Part shown: one piece after another, positions 39,688 to 47,663 of the stretch | How the letters are laid out: every line of letters starts with the position of its first letter | How positions within the stretch are numbered: position 1 is the first letter of the stretch | NCBI GenBank assembly: GCA_963777915.1 | Contig: CAVZSH010000003.1 | Coordinates: forward strand, 186,001 to 250,000 | Direction: 5' to 3' | DNA length: 64,000 nucleotides | DNA from: CAVUPF01 sp963777915 | GTDB taxonomy: Bacteria > Actinomycetota > Thermoleophilia > Solirubrobacterales > 70-9 | The notes under the pieces: generated by a model | Databases searched by the model: none | What the model was told of the DNA's origin: nothing | The model's input: only the letters and a program-made list of their open reading frames with translations | Program-made: the position numbers and the translations under genes

Positions 39688-40572
39688 ATGCCCGATGGCT
39701 CCGTCGCCGAGGTCAAGGACGCGCTGGCAAGGGTCGGCTACCTCGCCGACGAGCCGGCTGCGCTGGTCTCCTTCCTCGCCCAGCAGCTCGGCAAGCCGGT
39801 CCTGGTCGAGGGCCCGGCGGGGGTCGGCAAGACCGAGCTGGCGAAGGCGCTCGCCCGCGCCAGCGGCCGCGAGCTGATCCGCCTGCAGTGCTATGAGGGC
39901 CTCGATGAGGCAAAGGCTCTGTATGAGTGGAACTACCGCAAGCAGCTATTGCGGATCCAAGCCGGTGGCGAGGCTGGCTGGAATGACGTGCAGGACGACA
40001 TCTTCAGCGCGGAGTTCCTGCTGGAGCGCCCGCTGATGCAGGCGATCGCCAGCCCCGAGCCAGTGGTCCTGCTGATCGATGAGATCGACAAGACCGACCA
40101 GGAGTTCGAGGCGATGCTGCTCGAGCTGCTCTCCGACTTCCAGATCACGATCCCCGAGCTGGGCCAGGTCTCGGCGACGACGATACCGATCGTCGTGCTC
40201 ACCTCCAACAACTCGCGCGAGCTGACCGAGGCGCTTAAGCGCCGCTGCCTGTATCTCTGGCTCGACTACCCCGAGGCCGAGCGGGAGATGGAGATCGTCC
40301 GTCTTCACGCGCCCGAGCTGGCCGAGACTCTGGCGCGACGGCTGGTCGAGGTGGTGCAGATGATCCGCGCCCTGGACCTGAAGAAGCCGCCCTCGATCGC
40401 GGAGTCGATCGACTGGGCCCGGACCCTGCTGCTGATGGGGGCAGAGGACATCGACCGCCACACATTCGAGCAGTCGATGTCGATCATCGTCAAGCACCGC
40501 ACCGACATCGACCTCGTCGCCGAGCGGGTGGGCGTGAAACTCGCCGGCGCTCCCACCCAGACGGCGGGGTAG
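39688..40572 (+). CDS. MoxR-family AAA+ ATPase
   Basis: 294 aa. Walker A EGPAGVGKTELAKAL (about residue 40), Walker B VLLIDEIDKTD, sensor 1 IVVLTSNNSREL, and RRCLYLWLDYP. Member of the CoxD-like branch of MoxR proteins, which remodel or load metal cofactors with a VWA partner. The partner gene follows after 5 bp. Confidence 0.9.
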   Translation: MPDGSVAEVKDALARVGYLADEPAALVSFLAQQLGKPVLVEGPAGVGKTELAKALARASGRELIRLQCYEGLDEAKALYEWNYRKQLLRIQAGGEAGWNDVQDDIFSAEFLLERPLMQAIASPEPVVLLIDEIDKTDQEFEAMLLELLSDFQITIPELGQVSATTIPIVVLTSNNSRELTEALKRRCLYLWLDYPEAEREMEIVRLHAPELAETLARRLVEVVQMIRALDLKKPPSIAESIDWARTLLLMGAEDIDRHTFEQSMSIIVKHRTDIDLVAERVGVKLAGAPTQTAG

Positions 40573-40577
40573 CGCCG

Positions 40578-41981
40578 ATGCCGAGCTCCCCCTATGGGCC
40601 GAAGGCCGAGGTGGGCCCGCCGGGCCTGGCGGCGAAGCTGCTCGGCTTCTGCGAGGAGCTGCGCAGCGAGGGGGTCGCGGTCGGGACCTCGGAGATCCTC
40701 GACGCCTTCGCGGCGCTTGAGGAAGTGCCCTGGACAGCTCAGGAGGACTTCCGCGAGGCGCTCGCGGCGACAATCGCCAAGTCCCAGGAGGACCGCCGCG
40801 TCTTCGAGCTCCTCTTCGAGCGTTTCTTTTTCCGCGCCGCCGAGGCGGAGGCTGTAGGGCGTGGCCTCGGCGAGCAGGCAGAGCGCCAGGAGGGCGGCGA
40901 GCGTCTCGACCTCGACGAGCTGCGCGAGCAGATCCGCCGGGCGATCATTGACGGAAACGACGGCGAGATGCGCGACCTGGCGCGACTGGCGATCGCCGCC
41001 TTTGGCCGCCGCGCCGAGGGCTCCGGCGTGGTCGGGGTCGATGTGCAGCGGATCCGCCGCACCCTCGGACTCTCCGCCGGTACGCAGCCAGCCGCCGACG
41101 GCGCCGCCGAGCTCCCGCCGATCGACCGCGACCAGTTGAGCCGCTTCGAGCGCCATCTGCGACGCGAGCTGGAGCGCGAGCTGATCGAGCGCACCTCCAC
41201 CCTGCCCCCAGCGCGCCCGCTCGCCGAGCTCGACCGCGCTCTGCCGAGCAGTCCGACCCAGGACCTGGCCGCCGTGCACCGCGCGGTCTCCCAGATGAAG
41301 CGGCGACTGGCGACGCTCGGGCACGAGCAGCGCGGGCGGCGCAGAGGTCAGGCGGTTGACATGCGGCGCACGATGCGTGCCTCCCTTGAGACCGGCGGCG
41401 TGCCGCTGCGTCTGCGCTTCCGGCCAAAGCGCCCGCGCCGGCCCGAGATCTACGTCCTCTGCGATGTCTCCACCTCGGTCACCTCGGCCAGCGTCTTCTT
41501 CCTCAGCGTCCTGCATGCACTGCACGACTCCTTCCGCAAATTGCGCAGCTTCGTCTTCATCGAGCGAATCTCCGAGGTGACCGAGGTCTTCGAGCATGAG
41601 CGCGACTTCCGGGTCATCGCACAGCGGATCTCCAGCGAGGGCGGCGTCGCCGACGTCTCCGGCTACACCGACTACGGCCGGGTCTGGCTCGAGTTCCTCG
41701 GCGAGATCTCCGATGATCTGGACCCGCGTTCGACCGTGATCGTGCTCGGCGACGCCCGCACCAACGGGCGCGAGCCGCACGCCGAGGTCTTCGCCAGGGT
41801 TGCCGAGCGGGCCGGCCGCCTCTTCTGGCTCAATCCTGAGCCGCGCCTCTACTGGAATTACGGCGACTCGGTGATGGCTGCCTATGAGCCCTACTGCGAT
41901 GGAGCGTTTGAGTGCTGGACCACCCGACACCTGGAGAACTTCGTCAACGTGGTCGCCGGGGGCATCCCGGCTACCGAATAG
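40578..41981 (+). CDS. VWA-domain protein, CoxE-like
   Basis: 467 aa. N-terminal helical region with GFCEELRSEGVAVGTSEILD, a middle Arg-rich segment, then a VWA domain whose MIDAS motif is CDVSTSVTSASVFF (DxSxS), with YTDYGRVW and GDARTNG completing the site. The end LFWLNPEPRLYWNYGDS is typical of CoxE. Works with the upstream MoxR ATPase. No carbon-monoxide dehydrogenase genes are nearby, so the client is unknown. Confidence 0.9.
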   Translation: MPSSPYGPKAEVGPPGLAAKLLGFCEELRSEGVAVGTSEILDAFAALEEVPWTAQEDFREALAATIAKSQEDRRVFELLFERFFFRAAEAEAVGRGLGEQAERQEGGERLDLDELREQIRRAIIDGNDGEMRDLARLAIAAFGRRAEGSGVVGVDVQRIRRTLGLSAGTQPAADGAAELPPIDRDQLSRFERHLRRELERELIERTSTLPPARPLAELDRALPSSPTQDLAAVHRAVSQMKRRLATLGHEQRGRRRGQAVDMRRTMRASLETGGVPLRLRFRPKRPRRPEIYVLCDVSTSVTSASVFFLSVLHALHDSFRKLRSFVFIERISEVTEVFEHERDFRVIAQRISSEGGVADVSGYTDYGRVWLEFLGEISDDLDPRSTVIVLGDARTNGREPHAEVFARVAERAGRLFWLNPEPRLYWNYGDSVMAAYEPYCDGAFECWTTRHLENFVNVVAGGIPATE

Positions 41982-42117
41982 GCCGCGGCAGGATCTGCGT
42001 CAACCGGACGGCGCGCCGCTGTGATTCGCGGTGACCACGCGAACTGGTTCGGACCTCGACCCGGTTCCGGCCGTCCCCGACTCCACCCAGCGGTAGAGAT
42101 ACCGGGAAGTCCAGCCC

Positions 42118-42573
42118 TTAACGCGGAGCCCAAGCGTCGGGAGATGCGGTCAGCTCGCCGACAACTGGGGGAAGCTCGCCGGAGACGAGTTCAGCCAGGG
42201 TGACGTGCTCTAGGACGGCGCGGAGATTGGCGCGGACGGCGATCCAGACCTCCTGCAAGTGCTCGGCGTTGCCGCGGTACTCGATCGACTCCGGCGGAGA
42301 GGATTGGACGTCGGCGATCGGGCCCTCGACAGCGCGAACGATGTCGGCGACCGTGATCTCATCAGCGGGCCGCGCCAGCCAGTAGCCGCCCTTGGCGCCG
42401 CGGCGAGCGCGAACGATCCCGGCGTGCTTAAGCTCCAAAAGGATGTGCTCGAGGAACTGCAGCGGGATGTCCTGCGCCTCGGCGAGGCGCTCCCCCTTGA
42501 TCGGGCCCTCCTCGGCGGCCGCCAGCTCGGCAGCCGCACGCACCGCATAGTCGGCTTTTGCGGAGACCCTCAT
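42118..42573 (-). CDS. Rrf2-family transcriptional regulator lacking cysteines
   Basis: 151 aa. Winged helix with KADYAVRAAAELAAAEEGPI, IPLQFLEHILLELKHAGIV and RGAKGGYWLARPADEITV. The three Cys that hold the Fe-S cluster in IscR/NsrR are absent (no Cys anywhere), so it resembles CymR-type members that sense by protein or small-molecule contact. Divergent from a ThiXYZ-like importer across an 84-bp region containing a 15-bp palindrome. The 136-bp convergent gap downstream shows only a short CGAAC/GTTCG repeat. Confidence 0.88.
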   Translation of the reverse strand: MRVSAKADYAVRAAAELAAAEEGPIKGERLAEAQDIPLQFLEHILLELKHAGIVRARRGAKGGYWLARPADEITVADIVRAVEGPIADVQSSPPESIEYRGNAEHLQEVWIAVRANLRAVLEHVTLAELVSGELPPVVGELTASPDAWAPR

Positions 42574-42592
42574 GCGCGCAGTAAATCAGCCT

Positions 42593-42607
42593 GAGCGCCG
42601 GGCGCTC
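42593..42607. promoter_or_regulatory. palindrome in the Rrf2/importer divergent region
   Basis: GAGCGCC-G-GGCGCTC, perfect 7-bp arms, 20 bp from the Rrf2 start and 51 bp from the importer start. Rrf2 operator candidate, though a GC-rich palindrome may arise by chance. Confidence 0.4.
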
Positions 42608-42657
42608 TGCCGATCGCCGCCGGCAGCCGGAACCGCGGAGTGCGCGAGGATACGTGG

Positions 42658-43479
42658 ATGCCCGCCGAAGTCACGGATTTCGCCGCGCGCGGCGTCTCCC
42701 CCGCCGAACCGACGGCGCTCCCTGCAGCCGGGGTCTCGATCCGCGGCCTGCGCCACTCTTATGGGGAGCTGCGGACGATCGAACGGCTCGACCTCGAGGC
42801 TGCGGCGCAGAGCACGATCGGTCTGGTCGGGCCGTCCGGCTGCGGCAAGTCGACCCTGCTGGAGTTGATCTGCGGGCTTCAGGAGCCCTCTGCCGGTGAG
42901 CTCGAGGTCGGTGGCGTCGGCGAGGCGGCGGGGCGCCTCGCCCGCTGCGCTTACATGCCACAGCGCGATCTGCTGCTGCCCTGGTTCTCGGCGATCGACA
43001 ATGCCGCCCTGGCGCTGCGCAACCGCGGCCTGAGCCGGCGAGAGGCGCGCCGGCAGGCCGGCGAGCTGTTCGAGCGCTTCGGCCTCGCCGGCTTTGAGCA
43101 CGCCCGACCCGCCGAGCTCTCGGGGGGGATGCGCCAGCGGGTCGCCTTCCTGCGCACCCTGGTCGCCGGCAAGCCGGTGCTGGCGCTTGATGAGCCGTTC
43201 GCCTCCCTGGACGCGATCACCCGAGCCGAGATGCAGCAGTGGCTGGCGGGGGCGCTGGAGGCCGATCCGCGCACCGTTGTCCTCGTCAGCCACGACGTCG
43301 AGGAGACGCTTTACCTCTCCGACCGGGTGGCGGTGCTCTCGGCCCGACCGGCCCGGATCATCGCCGAGCTGCGAGCGCCGACACCGCGCTCAGCCGACCG
43401 GGACGCCGCCGTCACCGACCCCGCCTTCATCGCCGCGCGGGAGCAGGCGATGCATGCGCTGCGGGAGGGATCGATGTGA
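42658..43479 (+). CDS. ABC importer ATPase, SsuB/ThiZ-like
   Basis: 273 aa. Walker A GPSGCGKSTLLELICGL, Q-loop MPQRDLLLPWFSAIDN, signature LSGGMRQRVAF, Walker B LALDEPFASLD and the H-loop VSHDVEE. Start ATG 42658 has GAGGA 7 nt upstream; a GTG six codons earlier is less well placed. Energises uptake with the next two gene products, whose frames overlap or adjoin it. Confidence 0.92.
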   Translation: MPAEVTDFAARGVSPAEPTALPAAGVSIRGLRHSYGELRTIERLDLEAAAQSTIGLVGPSGCGKSTLLELICGLQEPSAGELEVGGVGEAAGRLARCAYMPQRDLLLPWFSAIDNAALALRNRGLSRREARRQAGELFERFGLAGFEHARPAELSGGMRQRVAFLRTLVAGKPVLALDEPFASLDAITRAEMQQWLAGALEADPRTVVLVSHDVEETLYLSDRVAVLSARPARIIAELRAPTPRSADRDAAVTDPAFIAAREQAMHALREGSM

Positions 43480-44228
43480 AGGGCTGGCTGCTACCCATCC
43501 TTCTCCTCGCGGCGCTGGTCGGCGCCTGGCAGCTGGCGGCTAGCAGCGGCGCGATAGCAACCGCCCTACACCTCGAACCATTCCTTGTGCCCTCCCCAGC
43601 CCAGATCGCGACATCGCTTTGGCAGAACCGCTCTCTGCTCGCCGAAAACGCCTGGGTGACCCTGAGGGAGGTGCTGCTCGGCTTCGGCTGCGCGCTGCTT
43701 GCCGGCCTTGCCTTCGCCGTCGCGCTCCACCTCTTTGAGACGCTGCGGCGCGCTTTCTACCCGCTGATAGTCGCCTCGCAGGCGATCCCGATCCCAGCCA
43801 TCGCCCCGATCCTCATCGTCTGGTTCGGCTTTGGGATCGTGCCCAAGCTGGTGATCGTCGGGCTGATCTGCTTCTTCCCGATCGCCGTCAACGCGCTCGA
43901 TGGTCTGCGCTCCATCGACCCCGAGGCGACCAAACTGATGCGCACCCTCGACGCCTCCCGCTGGCAGATATTCCGCCGCCTTGAGGCCCCGACCGCGCTG
44001 CCCTATGTCTTCAGCGGTGCCAAGATCGCGGTCGCCGTCGCCCTGATCGGGGCGGTGTTCGCCGAGGATGCCGGAGCGAACTCCGGCCTCGGCTTCCTGA
44101 TCCAGCAGGACATCAATCAGCTGGAAACGGCGCGGGTGTTCGCCTCGGTCACACTGCTTGCGGTGATTGCGGTCACCCTCTTCGGGCTGCTGGCCCTCGC
44201 GGAGCGCCGTGTCCTCACTTGGCGATAG
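43476..44228 (+). CDS. ABC importer permease, SsuC/ThiX-like
   Basis: 250 aa from GTG 43476, which overlaps the ATPase stop by 4 bp (GTGA). Six membrane segments. The cytoplasmic EAA-type loop is at RSIDPEATKLMRTLDASRWQ ... RLEAPTALPYVFSGAK. The PSPAQIATSLWQN N-terminal phrase is common in nitrate/sulfonate/HMP-type permeases. Confidence 0.9.
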   Translation: MKGWLLPILLLAALVGAWQLAASSGAIATALHLEPFLVPSPAQIATSLWQNRSLLAENAWVTLREVLLGFGCALLAGLAFAVALHLFETLRRAFYPLIVASQAIPIPAIAPILIVWFGFGIVPKLVIVGLICFFPIAVNALDGLRSIDPEATKLMRTLDASRWQIFRRLEAPTALPYVFSGAKIAVAVALIGAVFAEDAGANSGLGFLIQQDINQLETARVFASVTLLAVIAVTLFGLLALAERRVLTWR

Positions 44229-44263
44229 AAAGCAGGAGATGAAGCCGTCCCGAACCCTGGACA

Positions 44264-45268
44264 ATGGCGCTCGTCGCCGTCGCCGCGCTGGCCGCCCTCG
44301 CGCTCGGCCTCGCCGGCTGCGGGAAGAAGAGCACCAGCGTCACCGGCCAAGCCCAGCCATTCAACCTGATGCTCGACTTCTACCCCAACCCCGACCATGC
44401 CGGGATCTATATGGCGCAAAAGCTCGGCTACTTCCGCGAAGCCGGCCTCGACGTCAAGATCAGCGCCCCCTCCGATCCCTCGGCGCCAATCAAGGAGGTC
44501 GCCGCGGGTCAGACCGACCTGGCGATCTCCTATGAGCCGGAGGTGATGCTGGCCCGCCAGCAGGGCCTCGACGTGGTCGCGGTCGGGGCGCTGGTCGACC
44601 GGCCGCTCACCTCGATGATCTGGCTGAAGAAGTCGGGAATAAAGGGGGTCGGGGAACTGCGTGGCAAGACAATCGCCACCGCCGGCATCCCTTACCAGAA
44701 CGCCTTTTTGAAGACGATCCTCGCCCGCGCCAACCTCTCCCCCTCCGATGTCAAGGCGGTAAACGTGGGTTTCGGGCTGCTGCCGGCGCTGGCCGGGGGC
44801 AGCGCCCAGGCGATGCTGGGCGGCTACGTCAACGTCGAGGGCATCGACCTGCGCGAACGTGGCAAGCATCCTGTCGTGATCCCGGTGAACAGGCTAGGCG
44901 TCCCCCCCTATGACGAGCTGGTGCTGGTCGCCCAACGCAAGCACCTCGAAGAAGACCCCGAATCGATCCGGTTGTTCATTGCCGCGCTTGACCGCGGCAC
45001 CGCTGCGGCCGTGAAGAACCCGGCGGCGGCAACCAAGGCGGTGCTGGAAGCCAACCACAGCCTCGAACCGAAGCTGACCGCCGCGGAGGTGAAGGCGACG
45101 CTGCCGCTGCTTGAGCCAAAGCAGCGTGGCCGGCCCTACGGCTACATGGACCCGGGGCAGTGGCGCGGCTTCATCGATTGGATGCGCGACAACGAACTGA
45201 TCAATTCGCTGCCGACTCCCTCCCAGGTGCTCAGCAACGCCTACCTGCCGGGGAGGATCCCCGGTTAA
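44264..45268 (+). CDS. ABC substrate-binding lipoprotein, THI5/NMT1 (ThiY-like)
   Basis: 334 aa as read. The fold is the NMT1/THI5 class (NLMLDFYPNPDHAGIYMAQ, GYFREAGLDVKIS, GQTDLAISYEPEVMLARQQG). Lipobox LALGLAGCGKKS. The LDFYPNxDHAG phrase favours a thiamine-pyrimidine (HMP or derivative) ligand over a sulfonate. The signal peptide lacks its basic n-region and no ribosome site is well placed. A second frame starting at ATG 44239 (MKPSRTLD) would supply it after removal of one base, giving 343 codons; so a 1-base insertion near 44258-44261 is suspected. No TPP riboswitch consensus is visible upstream of the importer. Confidence 0.85.
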   Translation: MALVAVAALAALALGLAGCGKKSTSVTGQAQPFNLMLDFYPNPDHAGIYMAQKLGYFREAGLDVKISAPSDPSAPIKEVAAGQTDLAISYEPEVMLARQQGLDVVAVGALVDRPLTSMIWLKKSGIKGVGELRGKTIATAGIPYQNAFLKTILARANLSPSDVKAVNVGFGLLPALAGGSAQAMLGGYVNVEGIDLRERGKHPVVIPVNRLGVPPYDELVLVAQRKHLEEDPESIRLFIAALDRGTAAAVKNPAAATKAVLEANHSLEPKLTAAEVKATLPLLEPKQRGRPYGYMDPGQWRGFIDWMRDNELINSLPTPSQVLSNAYLPGRIPG

Positions 45269-45280
45269 TCTGGAATTCGG

Positions 45281-45299
45281 AAACCCCGGCGGGGCTTTT
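45281..45299 (+). terminator. terminator after the importer operon
   Basis: AAACCCC, loop GGC, GGGG then CTTTT: short GC stem with A/T flanks and a T-run, 13 bp after the stop. Confidence 0.5.
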
Positions 45300-45308
45300 G
45301 TCGTTGCT

Positions 45309-45337
45309 GGCGGCTGTCTCGGCCGGGCCGCCGTTTT
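45309..45337 (+). terminator. second terminator-like hairpin
   Basis: GGCGGC (45309-45314) and GCCGCC (45327-45332) followed by GTTTT. The remaining bases up to the insertion element at 45455 show nothing I can name. Confidence 0.45.
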
Positions 45338-45454
45338 AGCGGGGCAGGCGACCATCTTTGTATCCGGAGGCGTGGGCAGAGGCTAGAACCGCGGCCGCCG
45401 GTATTGGCCCACCAGCGCCCAGCCCGCACCATTGCGAGGGGACGCAGACTGCTA

Positions 45455-45475
45455 GTGACCCGAGTCGTTAGTTCG
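45455..45475 (+). repeat. left terminal inverted repeat of the IS630 element
   Basis: 21 bp starting GTGACCCGAGTCGTTA; matches the right end with three mismatches. Confidence 0.85.
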
Positions 45476-45535
45476 CAGGCTCATTCCGGCCGACGTCGAA
45501 GTCGTCGCCAGCGCAAGCGACGATTGGAGGCGGTT

Positions 45536-46620
45536 ATGGCTGGACACGCGGTAGAGGTCGTGCTGAAAGACGAGGAGCGCGAGGTGCTCGAGCGCTGGGC
45601 CCGCCGGCCCAAGAGCGCCCAGGCGCTGGCGTTGCGGTGCCGGATCGTGCTGGCGGCAGCCGAGGGGCAGCAGAGCAAGGAGATCGCCGCGCGGCTGGAC
45701 TGTTCGCGCCACACGGTCAGTAAGTGGCGCGGCCGCTTTGCTCTCCGCGGCATCGACGGTCTGCACGACGAGCCGCGCCCGGGTCAGCCGCGGAAGATCG
45801 ACGACGAAGACGTCGAGCGGGTGATCGTGAAGACCCTGGAGGAGCAGCCCCTCAACGCCACCCATTGGTCGACCCGATCGATGGCGGAGGCAACCGGCCT
45901 CAACCAGACCGCGATCAGCCGGATCTGGCGGGCCTTCGGGCTGAAGCCCCACCGCTCAGAGCACTTCAAGCTCTCGCCCGACCCACAGTTCGTCGAGAAG
46001 GTGCGCGACATCGTCGGGCTCTACCTCAACCCGCCCGAAGCGGCGGTCGTCCTCTGTGTCGATGAGAAGTCCCAGATCCAGGCGCTGGAGCGCTCGGCGC
46101 CGATCCTGCCGCTGATGCCGGGTGTGCCCGAGCCGCCAGACCCACGACTACGTGCGCAACGGGACCACCAACCTCTACGCCGCCCTGGACCTCGCCTCCG
46201 GGAAAGTGATCTCCGAGATGACACCTCGCCACCGGGCCGAGGAGTTCCGCAAGTTCCTCAACCTGATCGAGCGCTCGGTGCCCGCGGGCCTCCAGGTCCA
46301 CGTCGTGCTCGACAACTCCTCGACCCACAAGACCCCTTCGATTGAGCGCTGGCTGAGGAGCCATCCGCGCTTCACCTTGCACTTCACTCCGACCTACAGC
46401 TCCTGGCTGAATCTGGTCGAGCGCTGGTTCGCCGAGCTGAGCGAGAAGTGGATCAAGCGTGGAATCCCATCGCTCGGTTCGGGACCTCGTCGCCTCGATC
46501 CGCACCTGGATAGCCAACTGGAACGACGATCCCAAGCCCTATGTCTGGCACAAGAGCGCAGACGAGATTCTCGACAGCCTCGCGGCCTATTGCCAACGGA
46601 TTAACGACTCAGGTCACTAG
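45536..46620 (+). pseudogene. IS630 transposase, broken by two +1 frameshifts
   Basis: Start ATG 45536 with TTGGAGG before it. N-terminal HTH (SKEIAARLDCSRHTVSKWRG) and a second helix domain, then DDE residues: Asp in VVLCVDEKSQIQAL, Asp in VVLDNSSTHKTPSIE, Glu in YSSWLNLVERWF. The frame shifts near 46128 (an extra C in GAGCCGCCAG) and near 46470 (an extra C in AATCCCATCGC). The total of 1085 nt minus two gives 361 codons, as expected of an intact gene. The third part (SVRDLVASIRTWIANWNDD) reaches TAG 46618-46620, whose TA is the target duplication. Not functional as read. Confidence 0.88.
46597..46617 (-). repeat. right terminal inverted repeat of the IS630 element
   Basis: Reverse complement begins GTGACCTGAGTCGTTA, 15 of the first 16 bases equal to the left end. 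Confidence 0.85.
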
Positions 46621-47579
46621 ACCCATCTGGTCGTCATCGAGGCTGAAGCAATCCTCGCTGGCTGATCTTCTCGCAGCCGCTGCGGTCCTCCAGAGGGCCT
46701 AGCTGCGAGCCGCGGGCGTGGCCATAGCGCCAGTGCAAGCAGCACGAACAGGGGGCCTATGTTGGGGTCGGTTGCCGTTCCGGTGGTGAGCGCGCCGAGG
46801 CTCTGGCCGAGGAGCCAGTATGCGATCGAGAGTAACGCGCCGACGATCAACGCCTCCCTGCGCCAGCGGGTCCAAACCCCCGCAGCGATAGCGAGCGAGA
46901 CGGTCGCCAAAGCGATCGCGATGCCCCTTCCTTGGCCATGGGTCCTCTGGGCTAATGAGGTCTGCAGGCTGGCCAGCCAATGCATCGAGTTGCTTGCACC
47001 TTCGGTCAGGGCTCCGCTGATCGCATCCGGAGGACGGCCCGATGCCAGGCACCACAGCACCGCCGCGCTCAGCCACAGCGCCGACCAGATCAGCAGGCCA
47101 CCACGATCCCCGATTGGACCCCCGTCGGTGGCCGAGCGGCGATCGCTGCGCAGGGTCGGCCACACCAGCAGCCCGATCAGGCCGTAGAGCAAGACCGCTC
47201 CGGGGGCGCCCGTGAGCGGCGATCCCATGTTTGCGAGGACCATGCCGAAGCCCTCCCCGAACCACCAGACAACGAAAGCCCAGGCGAATGATGCGAGCAG
47301 AGCCGGCTTTACCGTTGGGCGGCAGAGCAGCCCCAGACCGATCAGGCACTGCACGAGCGCGAACGCCGTGTTCCACAAGGTCAGGTGCTGAGCCGCGAAA
47401 TGGGCGGCCGAGAGGATCGGCTGCCCGATCCAGGTCGGCTGCATTTGGGCTGAGGGTTCGATCACCTGCTTGAGGAAGCCCTGGGAGTACATGAAGGACT
47501 GAAACTGCAGCAGGCCGTCCAACAGCCAGATCAAGCCGAGCGTGATCTGCAGGCCCCGCCGGGTGATCGACATCCTCAT
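46617..47579 (-). CDS. multi-pass membrane protein, 320 aa, function unknown
   Basis: About eight membrane segments. Begins RRGLQITLGLIWLLDGLLQF and has PILSAAHFAAQHLTLWNTA and a WAFVVWWFGEGFGMVLAN segment; the WLLDGxLQ phrase recalls DoxX-like or terminal-oxidase-associated membrane proteins, but I cannot assign it. GGGAGG lies before ATG 47579. The stop TAG uses the TA target site of the IS630 insertion; the empty site would also read TAG, so the insertion left the protein unchanged. Confidence 0.75.
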   Translation of the reverse strand: MRMSITRRGLQITLGLIWLLDGLLQFQSFMYSQGFLKQVIEPSAQMQPTWIGQPILSAAHFAAQHLTLWNTAFALVQCLIGLGLLCRPTVKPALLASFAWAFVVWWFGEGFGMVLANMGSPLTGAPGAVLLYGLIGLLVWPTLRSDRRSATDGGPIGDRGGLLIWSALWLSAAVLWCLASGRPPDAISGALTEGASNSMHWLASLQTSLAQRTHGQGRGIAIALATVSLAIAAGVWTRWRREALIVGALLSIAYWLLGQSLGALTTGTATDPNIGPLFVLLALALWPRPRLAARPSGGPQRLREDQPARIASASMTTRWV

Positions 47580-47663
47580 GATTCTCCCTCCCCCTCTTCG
47601 GCCACTGCCAGGGTCCCGCGACGGCCACCGTGTGCTTGATCAGGATCGGCCCAAGGGGGGAAA

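Larger units (their letters stand above)
45455..46617 (+). mobile_element. IS630-family insertion sequence, about 1163 bp
   Basis: Ends GTGACC(C/T)GAGTCGTTA are inverted repeats. TA is duplicated at both sides (45453-45454 and 46618-46619). With its flanks the empty site reads CTAG, the known IS630 target. One transposase gene, frameshifted twice. Confidence 0.88.

Noticed and set aside
39688..41981. MoxR-VWA pair as part of a carbon-monoxide dehydrogenase cluster
   Set aside because: The proteins are CoxD/CoxE-like, but no coxL, coxM or coxS is in the window.
42040..42051. CGAAC-TG-GTTCG palindrome in a convergent gap
   Set aside because: Short arms, no promoter nearby, no T-run; too weak for an operator or terminator.
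44167..44535. Frame from ATG 44239 as a separate Arg-rich gene
   Set aside because: Its translation beyond the first eight residues is a frame-shadow of the binding protein; only those residues look useful, as a lost signal-peptide start.
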